Positions 49,397 to 59,808 of a stretch of 64,000 nucleotides of DNA are shown here, in pieces. The stretch spans positions 682,001-746,000 of the forward strand of contig UWYS01000013.1 in NCBI GenBank assembly GCA_900291925.1. Direction: 5' to 3'. The notes beneath the pieces are model-generated. The model searched no databases and had not been told where the DNA came from. It saw nothing but the letters and a program-made list of their open reading frames with translations. The stretch's first letter is position 1, and every line of letters starts with the position of its first letter. Origin of the DNA: Thecaphora thlaspeos (taxonomy: Eukaryota > Basidiomycota > Ustilaginomycetes > Urocystidales > Glomosporiaceae). The position numbers and the translations under genes were made by a program.

Positions 49397-52372
49397 ATGT
49401 TCTCGTCCCTCTTTCAGCCCAGCGAGCTCCGCCTGCACCTCTTGCAGAACGCCATCTTTCTCCACCCTCCGGACCGCCCCCTGCCCGACAGCCATGAACG
49501 TCCCCCGCAGGCAAATGACGAGCTGGTGCGCGGCATGGTCGAGCTCTACGTCCCCTCGAACCGCCACATTGCTGGCATCCGCGTCCGCCTAAAAGCCGTC
49601 CAGACCGTCGCCATCCTGGACGCCAACACCGGCCTCACCCCCATCAGCTGGGAGGACTCGACCGTGCTCGAACGCGTCGTCGAGATCGGCATAAGCTACC
49701 ACGGCAAGGACAAGCACCACGGCCACGCCACCGGCAGCAAGCACGGCCACGGCGCACCGAGCGGCCATCGCTCACTGTCCATCGGCCCTGCGGCATCGGC
49801 ATCGGCATCGGCATCGGCGACGAGCGACGAGCGCGGCAGATCGTCCGCCTCGGGCTCTGGTGGCGGAAGATCACTTCGCGGCACCTCCGCCTTTGGCCTG
49901 CGCTCGCACAGCCCCGGCGGCAGCATCCCCGCCTCGATGGCCAGGGCCGTCTCGCGCGGACGCCGGCTCGCATCAGGTATGGGCCGCATCAGCCACAGCC
50001 CCTCGCCCTCCAACAGCCGCCAAGGCAGCCGTGCTCCCTCGCCCTCTCCGCCGCCCTTTCTCGAGAGCGAGCGGGGGCGCACCACAGCGGCCAGGCAGCA
50101 GGCGCCGCCCGTCTTTGACCGAACGACTTCAGACGATGATGCCGCTGCTGGTGCTTCGGATGTCTCTACGCCCGGCAGCCAGGGCAGCGCGAGCGTTCCC
50201 CACACGCTGGACAGCGAGCTGGCCGATGTCAGCTACCCGGTCAGCGTCAACGCGACCCCGCAGCTCTCCAGGAGGCCCAGCTACAGCGGTGGTCACTCGC
50301 CGCTCATAGAGCACGACCAGCCGCCGCCCGACTACGACAGCAGCGCAATCGTAAGCGCCGCTCCTGCCGATCCCGACCTGGCCGCGCACCTCCGTCGCTC
50401 GTTGGCGGTCCACGCCGATCAAGATGTAGGTCCGAGGAGCGCTAGTGCCGGTGCGGCTGCGCGAGGCTCCTCTTTGTCCTCTGGCAACCTGCGCGACCGC
50501 TCGGTGACGCCCATGTCTCGCAGCAGCCAGCAGCGCGACTCCAGCACCAACGGCAAGGGCAAGTCGCGTAGCACCAGCGTCGGCTGGGCGCCCGACCTCT
50601 ACCTGTTCGGCGGCAGAGGAAAGAGCTCGAGGAGCAAGAGCCGCAGCGCCGGCGGGCCATCTGCATCGTCGTCTTCGGCCTCGAAGGGCGTCGGTGCCGG
50701 CCAGGCGGGCGAGCTGGACGACGTCGACGAAGAGCAGCAGATGCGCGGACGCAGCGTACGGGCCGCCAGCAAGCGGCGCGGAGGAGGAGACCATGCCGAC
50801 GGCGACGCTGTCAACGACCATGGAGGAGGCGGCGACTCTGCGGTCGAGTCGGGCTGGGAGACGGAGCCTCGCGAGGAGGGCCTCGAACTGCAAAAGGGCG
50901 TACATGGGTTCGAGTTTGCGTTCATCATCCCGTGCGACTCGCCGCCGTACGAGCGGTCGCCGTACGGCCGCGTGCGCTACATCATCAAAGCCACGGCCAT
51001 CGGCGCCGGTCGGGCCAAGAGCAACGTCGAGTGCTGGCGCGACCTGTACCCGATGGTCAACCCTTCGCCCGACTCGGGTCCAACGCCGCTGACGGTGCTC
51101 TACAACGATCTCCACCCGACCGTCGGGCTGGTCAGCATCGTCTGCACCTCGAACAACATCTCGGTCGGCGGCGTCTTTAACCTCGACATCAACTCGCCCG
51201 CTCCGCCACAGGACCTGATCGTGTACCTGATCCGCGTCTCGCTCGAGACGACCATCGAGCTGCAGACCAAGAAGAAGGGTAAGCAGACGGTTCCGACGCA
51301 GCGACACAAGCTGTTCGAGAAGGGCTGGGTCCCGCCCAAGAACAACGACGGCTCGCACGGAGATGGCAAAAAGGCCGACGGCTACATCTGCAACGACGGC
51401 AACGACCACGCCTGGACCGTGCAGGGCCTCGTCCGGATGCCGGACGACAACACCATCCGCGCCTCGACCTCGGGCGGGACCAAAGCCAGCATCCGCTTCA
51501 GCCACGTCATGGTCGTCGAGATTGTCCATTCGCGACGGGCCGCGCCCGCCGAGGGCGAGGAGGCCGAGAGCGAGATCAAGAACCGCAAGCTCAAGGTGTT
51601 TGCGCTGCGGCAGCCGGTGCTGGTGCCGAGCTGCTGCTGCGCCTACGACGCCGTCACGCTGCCGGCCTACACGCCCGATCCTGACCCGCTGGCGCGCAAG
51701 GCCGAAATGCCGTGGGACATCGGGCACATCGGCTCGAACAGTGGGGCGGCGCCGTCGTCGTCCGCCGGCGCCTCGATGGGCAACGAGCCGGGCTCGTCGT
51801 CGTCATCGTCATCACCCTCGCGGGCCGCAGCAACAGCAGGAGCAGCTGGAGGAGCCAACGGCCAGCCGAATCGGCACGAGATTCCGGGCATCGGCCTGTT
51901 CGGGACGGATACGGGCAAGGGCATCTCTGGCCAGAGCCACATGTACTGCGTCTGCGGCATGTCGCTGCAGGACCTGTCGGCGCAGGAACGCGCGCTGATC
52001 CCGAGCCAACCCATCGAGGTGCTGGACGGCGTCGGGTTTCGACACCAGGGCAAGATCGGCGAGTTACCTTCCTCGGGACCGCCGGGGAGCGGCACTCGCG
52101 GCTGCGACAACGGGGCGGGGCCGAGGAGTCCTAGCACGTCGTCATCCCACTCTGGCTCGTTGCGCGGGCTGTCGTCGATCAGGGCGAGGAGGAGCAGCAG
52201 CTCGAGCTCGACGACGAGGGCGGCAACGGTGGGTGGTTTTGGCGTTGGGGAGGAGAGAGAGCAGTGGAAGGAGGAGTCCTCCCAACGCCGCCGCTGCCGC
52301 CGGTGGAACTGGACCCACGCCGACGACAACGTCAACAACGACGGCAGCGACGGCGGCGAGAGGCTCGACTGA
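49397..52372 (+). CDS. Arrestin-like (alpha-arrestin) adaptor protein
   Basis: Alpha-arrestins recruit ubiquitin ligases to membrane transporters. Single exon, 991 residues. The N-lobe covers about residues 1-105 (FSSLFQPSELRLHLLQNAIFLHP, VRGMVELYVPSNRHIAGIRVRLKAVQTV). An unusually long Ser/Gly/Arg-rich insertion of about 390 residues separates it from the second half, which resumes at GLELQKGVHGFEFAFIIPCDSPPYERSPYGRVRYIIKATAIG near 494 and runs through the C-lobe (PTVGLVSIVCTSNNISVGGVFNLDI) to CCAYDAVTLPAY near 748. The tail is Ser-rich. A PPDY near residue 313 resembles a PPxY ligase-binding motif, inside the insertion. Not obviously one named yeast ART; function in endocytosis is family-based. 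Confidence 0.85.
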   Translation: MFSSLFQPSELRLHLLQNAIFLHPPDRPLPDSHERPPQANDELVRGMVELYVPSNRHIAGIRVRLKAVQTVAILDANTGLTPISWEDSTVLERVVEIGISYHGKDKHHGHATGSKHGHGAPSGHRSLSIGPAASASASASATSDERGRSSASGSGGGRSLRGTSAFGLRSHSPGGSIPASMARAVSRGRRLASGMGRISHSPSPSNSRQGSRAPSPSPPPFLESERGRTTAARQQAPPVFDRTTSDDDAAAGASDVSTPGSQGSASVPHTLDSELADVSYPVSVNATPQLSRRPSYSGGHSPLIEHDQPPPDYDSSAIVSAAPADPDLAAHLRRSLAVHADQDVGPRSASAGAAARGSSLSSGNLRDRSVTPMSRSSQQRDSSTNGKGKSRSTSVGWAPDLYLFGGRGKSSRSKSRSAGGPSASSSSASKGVGAGQAGELDDVDEEQQMRGRSVRAASKRRGGGDHADGDAVNDHGGGGDSAVESGWETEPREEGLELQKGVHGFEFAFIIPCDSPPYERSPYGRVRYIIKATAIGAGRAKSNVECWRDLYPMVNPSPDSGPTPLTVLYNDLHPTVGLVSIVCTSNNISVGGVFNLDINSPAPPQDLIVYLIRVSLETTIELQTKKKGKQTVPTQRHKLFEKGWVPPKNNDGSHGDGKKADGYICNDGNDHAWTVQGLVRMPDDNTIRASTSGGTKASIRFSHVMVVEIVHSRRAAPAEGEEAESEIKNRKLKVFALRQPVLVPSCCCAYDAVTLPAYTPDPDPLARKAEMPWDIGHIGSNSGAAPSSSAGASMGNEPGSSSSSSSPSRAAATAGAAGGANGQPNRHEIPGIGLFGTDTGKGISGQSHMYCVCGMSLQDLSAQERALIPSQPIEVLDGVGFRHQGKIGELPSSGPPGSGTRGCDNGAGPRSPSTSSSHSGSLRGLSSIRARRSSSSSSTTRAATVGGFGVGEEREQWKEESSQRRRCRRWNWTHADDNVNNDGSDGGERLD

Positions 52373-52932
52373 TTATGTCGCTGCGGAGCAGTAGCTGTGC
52401 CTGGCTGGGGTCGAACGATCCCTGGGGGCATTGGCATAGACGGGCCGCTCGTTGGTCTTCACTTGTCTCGTCGCCCCTCTATATATCCCTCGCTCCAGAC
52501 GGTCGATGAAGAGGAACGCAATCAAAGCCAAAGCCTAAGCGCAATCCCAGCTCCCTTGCCTTTCTCCTGCATACTCAGAAGCTCGAGATTGTCACTCCCA
52601 GACTTGCCTGTTGAGCCAGTACGGCCGAACCTTTCGCTCACTTGGAGAAGATCGAGATATTCGGAGACCTGCTCGCACGTATGGTATAAGCTATGCTGAC
52701 CTGCGCGATTGACGCAAGCGGTCCTTGTGAGGCACGAGCGTGACTACGAGGCGCGTGTTAGGCCGTCAAGTGAGATCCAGGGGAACAAGGTCGGCTCGAG
52801 CTGACATATGAGCTCTGTTGAAGGGAGCATGTATGTATACGGTGGAACGCCGTCGCCCGTTTCCATTGCCTTACCCTGGAGGCTGCCATGCCTGACAAGG
52901 AAAAGGGAAAGCCGCAAGGCCCGCTCCCCATA
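52373..52932. other. Convergent 3' region between arrestin-like gene and AIR
   Basis: A region of 560 bp, both genes end here. A TATATATCC lies at about 52,481. No gene seen. Confidence 0.5.
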
Positions 52933-54831
52933 CTAGTCGTATCCACCACGATACATCGACTTGTTCTCAACTTTGGCCTTCTTACTCTTCCCCGACGCTC
53001 CTCCTCCACCTTCTTTCTTGATCTTCTTCTCCGCCTTCCTACTCTTCCCCGACGCTCCTCCACCTTCTTTCTTGATCTTCTTCTCCGCCTTCCTACTCTT
53101 CGCCTTCCTAACCCCACCGTCAGAGGAAGAAGGACCGTCGCTACTATGTTTCCTCTTCTTTCCCTTCCCCCCTCCCCCTCCCCCTCCTCCGCCGCTAGAA
53201 GAAGATCCCGCCTCTTTCTTTGCCTTTCTGTCCTTCTTCCCCTGTTTCTTTTGAATGCTCGCCTTTTTCTCCTTCTTTCTCGACGTCGAGGAGGAAGGGC
53301 CGTTGCTGAACCGGTCGAGAAGCGGTACCGCCGCTGCTCTGGACCTCTCTCGATCTCGGTCACCGCGCTCTCGGTCTCGACGACCTCGTGTCGAAGGCGG
53401 TGGAGCGGTCGAAAGGTGAAATGTCGTCTCGTCGCCCCCTCCTCTTCCTCTTTTCGATCCGCCGACGTCGGATCGGAATGTGAAGGCGTAGCTCGTCGGT
53501 CTTCCGTCCAGCGCCGAGCCGCCGCTGCCGCCGTGCGACGGAGGAGGTGGCGGGACGTAGCCGCCGTAGGGTCCCCAGCGCGAGACGAATTCGGAAAAGG
53601 CAGATGGTTCGCCGTTGGTGCGTGTCGGATTGACACGGCGGGTCGGGCAGTCGTCGCCCCAGTGTGTGGTCGAGGTGCAATTGTAGCACCACCGTGTCTG
53701 CAGGCGACGGCGAGATAGGCAGAGTGCGGTTTGTCAGCTGTGTGATGCAAAGGCATAGGAAGAGGAAGAATGCCTGGCGCGCATCCTCCGCTGTACTCAC
53801 TGCCGGATCCCAATCATCCCGCATCTCCTCGACCTCATCCTCGTCCACGTAGCTGTCCTCGTCGCTGACCTCGTCGGGCTCCCTCGCATCCCCGTTCGCC
53901 GCTGTCGCGCTCCTGTGTCCGTTTTGCAGCGCGTAGGCCTTCCTGCTTCGCTCGGCGTCATAGGCTTCGCGCTCGTTGAAGACGTAGACGCGCCAGTGGG
54001 CGGGGCAGATTGCGAGCGTGTGGCGGTAGCTGCCGCACTTGACGCACTCGCGCGCTCCGCGGCTGTTATACGATGTGCGTGGTAGAGTGCAGTCGTGGCT
54101 ACGGTGGCCCTGTCCACCGCAACGGAAGCAGCACGTTGAGAGCGGGCATTCACATGTAGAGTGCAAGTCGAACGCGCCGCAGGCCATGCACTATCGGGCG
54201 AGGCAGATGAGCAACAAAGACGGATGTCAGCAGGCTAGATTATCGAAAAGCCAAGCTGAGCCGGTAAGACCAGGCCAGGGCGGGGGAGGTGGCAGCGGCT
54301 ACGTACCAAGAGGTGTGGGCATCGTTTCCTCTCGTGTCCCTCTTCGCCGCAAGCAGGGCACTTTGCAAGCTTTTTCTTCTCCTCGTTTTCTTCTGCGGCA
54401 TAATACCTGCCGGCCGTGGTAGGGTCTAGGTCGAGCTGGTCGTAGTAGCCGATGTCGTCATCTGCCTGCTGCTGCTCCCTGCGCTGCTCTGCGCGGCTGC
54501 CCTCTGGGAGGTCTGGGATGATCTGTACGTGGTCGGGCAGGGAGAGTCCTTGTCGGCCGTTGCATACAGAGGAGTCTCCGAGGTGCGAGTTGGCTGCGGC
54601 AGACGACTGGGTGGTATGTGATGCGTCCTGCTGCCGGAGATCCTCGTCCTGCAGCTCTGCATCTCCATGTAGATCAAAGACGAAGCAGGACTCAACGTCT
54701 AGCTGGCCCTCGTCGAAGTCGTCGTGGTCGTCGTCTCGGTCGCGGGCATGGTCGAACTCGGCGACGCTGCTGCCTGCAGCCCAGTCTGCGGGCTGTGCGG
54801 ACGCCGTGTCGATGTAGAAGCGCGAGGGCAT
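52933..54831 (-). CDS. Zinc-knuckle RNA-binding protein of the AIR1/AIR2 type (TRAMP complex)
   Basis: AIR proteins bridge RNA to the poly(A) polymerase Trf4/5 and helicase Mtr4 for nuclear RNA surveillance. Three exons (54307-54831, 53801-54190, 52933-53697) give 559 residues. Five CCHC knuckles: CPACGEEGHERKRC, CMACGAFDLHSTCEC, CCFRCGGQGHRSHDC, CVKCGSYRHTLAIC and CYNCTSTTHWGDDC. The gap between knuckles 4 and 5 holds an acidic stretch, as in AIR proteins. The N-terminal 150 residues are acidic and disordered. The C-terminus is a Lys/Arg-rich tail with two near-identical in-frame repeats of 19 and 18 residues (52,983-53,093) ending SMYRGGYD. The frame extends upstream of MPSRFY, so the start is a choice. 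The ATG lies 371 bp from the divergent RPB6. Confidence 0.87.
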
Positions 54832-55202
54832 GACGCGCTGGTGTGGCCGTGGTGATGGCGTGGTGGTGGCGTGGTGGCGAAAGGGGAGGAGGTGGAGGTA
54901 GTAAAGAGAAAGAGAAAGAGCTGAGCGGCCCGATCTTTGCTCCACTTTTTGCGTGCCTTTTTTCGTGCGCGCTTTGCGGGTCGGCGGACGCGCGCCTTAG
55001 TAATAATTACGTCGACGTCAAACTCGCGAAAGCCGCCAAACCCATCGTCGCAACACCATCGCCCGTCGCCCGTCGCCCGTCGTCCTTCCTTCCACTCTGC
55101 CTCCTCGCCCCGACCCCAGTCCGCCATCCGATACCCCTCAGTCACCTCCTCTTCCCCAGACCGCCTCGCTCTGTCCCACCACACGCACCCTCGCAGTGCA
55201 TC
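54832..55202. promoter_or_regulatory. Divergent promoter region AIR / RPB6
   Basis: 371 bp between the two ATGs must carry both promoters. An AT-rich patch TTAGTAATAATTACG at about 54,997-55,011 stands out. Further right is a short CGTCGCC repeat at 55,059-55,080. Confidence 0.45.
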
Positions 55203-55901
55203 ATGTCGGACCGAGAGGACGCAGGCGAAGAGACGTAAGTGCTAGCACGCGTACCGCACCACCAGCTTTCAGCATCGCCACTCGCAACACATCGCCGTGC
55301 AGCTCCATCCCCACACGCTGACGTCCGTCCTGCGGTCTTGCTCGGCCTTCCGCTCTCTGTTCCGCCCTCGCCAGCTTCTACGACAACAACGACGACCACT
55401 TTGACGCCGACGATCTCGCCGACGACCAGATCGATGACCCGCCCGCCGACGACGCCGACGGCATCGTCCACTCGAGCGCGGGCGGCGACCCCAATGCCCC
55501 CGTGGCGGGCCAGGCAAGCACAGAACGCATCACCACTCCTTACATGACAAAGTACGAGCGCGCCAGGATCCTCGGAACAAGAGCGCTCCAGATCAGGTGA
55601 GTGCAGCTGCACCGCGCCGCTTTCGCTCGCCGGCCTCGTCACTGGGCTGCCCGCCATCTCGCGAGCCGCCACGCTACAGCTCGTCGACTGACGTGTCTCC
55701 TGCCGCCCCGTTGCATCGCCCGCGCGCGCGCACCTTAGCATGAACGCCCCCGTCCTCGTGCCGACAGAAGGCGAGACCGACCCGCTCGAGATTGCCATCA
55801 AGGAGCTTGCGGCCAAGAAGATTCCGCTCGTGGTGCGAAGGTACCTGCCGGACGGCACCTACGAGGACTGGACCGTCTCAGAGCTCATTACCAGCGACTG
55901 A
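55203..55901 (+). CDS. RPO26: RNA polymerase I, II and III shared subunit RPB6
   Basis: Shared core subunit (omega homologue) that assembles the clamp of nuclear RNA polymerases. Three exons (55203-55234, 55375-55596, 55739-55901) give 138 residues, close to the usual 130-155. The acidic N-terminus ([18 protein letters not shown]) is typical. The conserved core is [34 protein letters not shown], then [41 protein letters not shown], ending exactly as in other fungi. The first exon is only 32 bases. Confidence 0.97.
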
Positions 55902-57169
55902 ACCTCTGCGGCCACTGCGCACGAGATATCTGGCTATGAGAGAGAGAGAGGGAGAGAGAGGAGAGCGAGAAGGAAGAGGAGCAGCGGGGATGGGGGTGTA
56001 GGTCTCTGTTGTCGCCGCCGCCGCCGCCGCCGCCGCCGCGGCGGGGTCAAGGCTCTGTCGGAGAAAGTCTCCTTTGCCGTCGTGTCTTTCGAGAATGTAC
56101 CATCACCTTTATCTCGGTCGGCCGGCTGGCCGTCCAGCTCTTTGGCTTCGGGCAGCGTTGTCTGCCAGGAGGAGTCCAGGACAAAATCGCATCGCATCGC
56201 ATCGCATCGTCATCCGGCCGCAGTAGGGGAGTTGCGACCGTTCCTTCTGCGTGGCGCCCAAGATTGAGCACCCTCGCTCAGCTGTCCGCTGAAAGGCGTC
56301 TACTTTGTAGCTGGTTGATTGGTAGGTAGTACATCACAGCGTGGCTCACGATACGACGATGCGGACATCGAGCGCCAGGAGAGGCTCGTTCCGTCGTTCC
56401 AAGGCGTCCAGGCGCAAAGGGCCGAGCAAGGGTCCTATTGCCTGTTGTCCGCAGCACGCCGCTTTCAATCGGGCTATCGTATGGACCTAAACGATCGGAA
56501 ACGCCGATCCGATGCACAAGAACTGTATTTGTTGCGGAACCGACATGGCAGCGCCGGCCGAAGACTGTATAGAAATTCCCAGCAGCATCAATTCTAAGCG
56601 GTGGTTGATTGCGTTTTTCTTTTTCTTCTTCCCTCAACACGTGCTCGCTCGGCCCAAATCAGAAAAGTGGAGCTGCTGCGGGTCAGGCGGCACACGGGGG
56701 ATGGGCAGGGCGCTCGCCTCGGCGAGACTACAAAGCTGGAGCTCGGAGCGCCAGCTTCTTTCTTCTCTCCCCCCACCATCAGCTCTCGTTCTAGTCGACT
56801 TTGTAAGTTTTCAGCATTCGGCGATTCTTCCAGGAGGCCTTTCAGCCCGTTGCAGCTACACGGGGATGGCGCCAGCCGCATTTGCTCTCGCCCCGACGAT
56901 GACAACATCGCTGCGCATCGACGATGGTGCCTTGCGAGGTGGAGGCGTAGGCGGAGGGATGGGCATAGAGGTTTACTCGTCTGTCACATGACACTATGTG
57001 TCAGATGCTGGGCGAATGCCATGGCTGGATACGATTGCCGTCGCCGCTCTCACCACGCAGTTCAGCCTCAGTCCGAGTGGTCGGAGGACACCACGAATAG
57101 CACGCTTATCGCTTCCTTGTCCCCTCTCTTCACCACGACCCGTGCCCCACCCCCTACAGAGTTGCCAAG
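55902..57169. other. Region between RPB6 and RPL41
   Basis: A region of 1.27 kb. A GAGAGA-rich stretch at about 55,936-55,965, a CCG/GCC run at 56,013-56,043, and five GCATC pentamer copies at about 56,184-56,209. Frames on both strands are short. The right end (CCCCTACAG at about 57,152-57,160) looks like the acceptor of a 5'-UTR intron of RPL41. No further gene seen. Confidence 0.5.
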
Positions 57170-57247
57170 ATGCGAGCCAAGTGGAGGAAGAAGCGCATGC
57201 GCAGACTGCGAAGGAAGCGTAGAAAGATGCGCGCCAGGTCCAAGTAA
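57170..57247 (+). CDS. RPL41: 60S ribosomal protein eL41
   Basis: The shortest ribosomal protein, at the interface of the two subunits. A single 26-codon frame encodes 25 residues starting MRAKWRKKRMRRL and ending KMRARSK, the near-invariant eukaryotic eL41 sequence with its run of Arg/Lys. The start is fixed by the conserved MRAKW. An AG at 57,160 after a pyrimidine-rich stretch suggests a 5'-UTR intron ending nine bases before the ATG. The gene is easily missed because of its length. Confidence 0.96.
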   Translation: MRAKWRKKRMRRLRRKRRKMRARSK

Positions 57248-57855
57248 TCGACTCCGCCCCTCTGTACGGCCCTCCCAAATCTCTTGGACGACGTCGATAA
57301 CGGTCACTTTGGATTCAGCAATGGAACGCGGGTGCTCGCTGGAGATGCTCGGATAGGAGGCCAAGGATGGATGATTGAGTCGGTTGCGAGGATTAGAGTG
57401 CAGGGTCTTTTCGGTTTTGTTTGGGCGGTCGCGATCGGTGAGTGTCTTGGGCTCTTTCGACCCCATTTCCGTCTCGTATCACTGCCCTCGTCGACAGACA
57501 ACTGAACTCAAACCTCCCTGCTTCCCTCCATGCGCTCCAGACCTCGGCCATTCGGGACCATCCATCCATCTTCGGATCTCCCAGCATCTCTACCTCTCCC
57601 CCCAATGTACAAACAAATCTGCCACCACCACCACCCACAATAACAAACACACTCTCGATTGCGAGCCTCTCGTGAGGCTTCGCTCTTAATAAAACCCTCA
57701 CTGGTTTCGGCTGTCTGTGTGCCCTCCTTTGTGGACGATCATTTGTGACGGCCTTCGGACAGGATACATGTGACGGTGCTTGGCGCATCGCTCGAAGACG
57801 AGGTCGCGCTCAGAAGTGTTCCTTGGCCGGCCTGAGATCGAGTTCCTGAGTCCAG
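57248..57855. other. Region downstream of RPL41
   Basis: A region of 608 bp, convergent with the short-chain dehydrogenase. AATAAAA at about 57,688 is the only polyadenylation-like motif. The segment 57,810-57,855 reads ELDLRPAKEHF in the minus frame and belongs to the dehydrogenase 3' end (see that entry). Confidence 0.5.
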
Positions 57856-59219
57856 CTACCCAGGGTGCTGTTGAGCGAGGAAGAGCCAGGTCTTAGCCAT
57901 CTGTGGTGGGTACAGAACCTATCTCCGACGATGTCGGTTTCAAAACCCCACGCCGTCCTTCCGTCGTTAGCACACACGGACCTGACCGGTAAAGCTCGAC
58001 GAATGAGACGGTGGAAAGGAGGGCTCACGGCGCCATCTGGGAAGCGGCTACCTTTGGGCATGCCGAGGAAGTCGAGCGCCTGTTGCGACTCGATCAAGCC
58101 GTCGACGATGATGTGGGCAATGTGGATGTCACGCGGTCCGAATTCCCTGGCGAGCGACTGTAAGGACGATAAGGGCGAAGCTCCTGTCTGTGGTCAGTGA
58201 AGAGGGGGTTGGGGATGGTCAGGCTTTGCGACGACGGCACCGCTTACCTGGCTCATAGCCCTCAGGCCCGATTCTGTTCCGGGGCAAAACAGGCTTCAGC
58301 ACGGTATACGATCAAAGGGCAGGACAGGACAGGACAGGACAGGACAGGACAGGGCACTTGGAAGCGGCGAATCATCGTTACCTGTACTCACTGGCGGCAG
58401 CGAAAGCGGCAAAGTTCTCGCCTGTACGTCTCGTCAAACGACGAGGGGATCATTGTCCGGATGTCACCGCCCTCGGGGTCAAGATCAGTCCAACGAAACG
58501 GCATGCCAGCTTCAACAACGAAAGGGCGCGGGGGACTCAGGTCCTCGCGTCGAGCTGGTGGCTCCGGTGAAGATGACGGTGCCGCCTTGACCGTGCTCGA
58601 GCACGGCTTGGGCGAAAGCGAAGCCTCCAGTGCTGTGCCAACGATGAAAGGAGGTGGGTCTCCTCGATCAGCCACCTTGATGGCAACTACGACGACGACG
58701 ACGAGCCAGGACGACCGAGACTTACACGCTCCCGTCGACGCTATCCTGGATCTTCTTTGCATCAAGTTTCATAAACTCGGAGCGAATCCTGATGCTAGCA
58801 TTGTACACTGCCATTCCAACCTTGGCATCGGGCCAATGTTTGTCGATCTCCTGGATGGTCGTCCTGATCTGCTCTGGCTGGAGGGCATCGCACTCGAACG
58901 CGGCCGCTCCGCCGCTATGCGGGTTGACGCTCTTGGAGAGGTGTGCGAGTTTGGTGGTCCATGCCTCTAGACGCTGCTTGGAGCGAGACAGGATGGCCAC
59001 CGTGTAGCCCTGCCCTGCAAAGGGGCGAGCGATGCTGAGTCCCAGACCCCGTCCGACGCCGAGGACGACGACGAGGTGCCAAGATGCGGCGGGACCGTGG
59101 CATGCGTCTGGACCCAATGCGACGACGGGCGCGTGAGGTGTCAGGTTGGGCACCAACAGGCCGCTGCGCTTCCTGGCTCGACCTGCGTGGATCGCGCTAG
59201 GATCGTGCTTGGACGGCAT
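57810..59219 (-). CDS. Atypical short-chain dehydrogenase/reductase with apparent C-terminal frameshift
   Basis: NAD(P)-binding Rossmann enzyme, substrate unknown. Six exons: 58726-59219, 58632 down to about 58,520 (donor not fixed), 58392-58421, 58248-58273, 58029-58157 and 57810-57900. Exons 3 and 4 are micro-exons of 30 and 26 bases. Motifs: VVVLGVGRGLGLSIA (TGxxxGxG variant), AVYNAS (NNAG variant), GGTVIFTGATSSTRG (Ser region), FAAFAAAKSGLR, where Phe stands four before Lys instead of the catalytic Tyr, then REFGPRDIHIAHIIVDG. The last exon reads KTWLFLAQQHPG and stops at 57,856; one base later another frame gives SWTQELDLRPAKEHF, the expected end of this subgroup. So a one-base insertion or error truncates about 15 residues. 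Confidence 0.7.
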
Positions 59220-59638
59220 CTTTGTTACTACAGTGGCTGCAGCCGACGGCGGAAGGCGGCTGCGTACTCTGGTGGGTGCGCAAGAGAGAAGTCACTGAGA
59301 GGGGCAGGGCGGTAGCGCTCGACCCCTTGTATGGTAGTAGTGTGTCGTAGCAACACGCCGCTCTGAAGGGTGCTACGTACCGAGGGGGAGCGTGAGGCTG
59401 TCGAAAGCACCGGCCGCTGCTGTGGCTCCATAACTTTTGACCTTTGTGATCCCAGGCCTGCCGAGTACACGCAGATGGAGGAGCGGAGAGGAGATGGGAG
59501 CAGGCCGCGCTGGCGCACTTAGCACGTCGGTAACCTCCTCACAGCGGGCCGCACCAAGATCACCGCGCGGCGGTGCTACCATCTTTGGCTCGATTCGGTA
59601 TCGTCGAGACAGGCACAATGGCCGCGACAAACGAACAT

Positions 59639-59670
<32 letters not shown>

Positions 59671-59808
59671 CTTCCGCCGTGAGCATGCCGCGTCGAGGCA
59701 GTCGCTGTCGTGAAATGCTCTTGTCGTTGCTTTTTCTGCACGCCTGGCCAGGCTATATTTCATACTACCAAGACAACCGGAGGGGGAAACAAGGGGCAAC
59801 GCGGGGTA
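59220..59808. other. Region between the dehydrogenase promoter and isocitrate lyase 3' end
   Basis: A region of 589 bp. A GA dinucleotide run of about 26 bases lies at 59,642-59,668. A minus-strand frame near 59,370-59,740 is open, but without motifs. No gene seen. Confidence 0.5.

Noticed and set aside
50129..51727. 532-codon minus-strand frame inside the arrestin-like gene
   Set aside because: Complement of a low-complexity and arrestin-coding region; composition is Arg/Val/Asp-rich with no motif.
52758..53813. 351-codon minus-strand frame over the AIR tail
   Set aside because: It is out of frame with the spliced zinc-knuckle protein and reads as Arg-rich noise.
59642..59668. GA run and other microsatellites (8,169 GT, 17,880 CAG, 19,318 CAC, 47,570 GTG, 56,013 CCG)
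   Set aside because: Ordinary simple repeats with no sign of a special role; noted only where they lie within genes or promoters.
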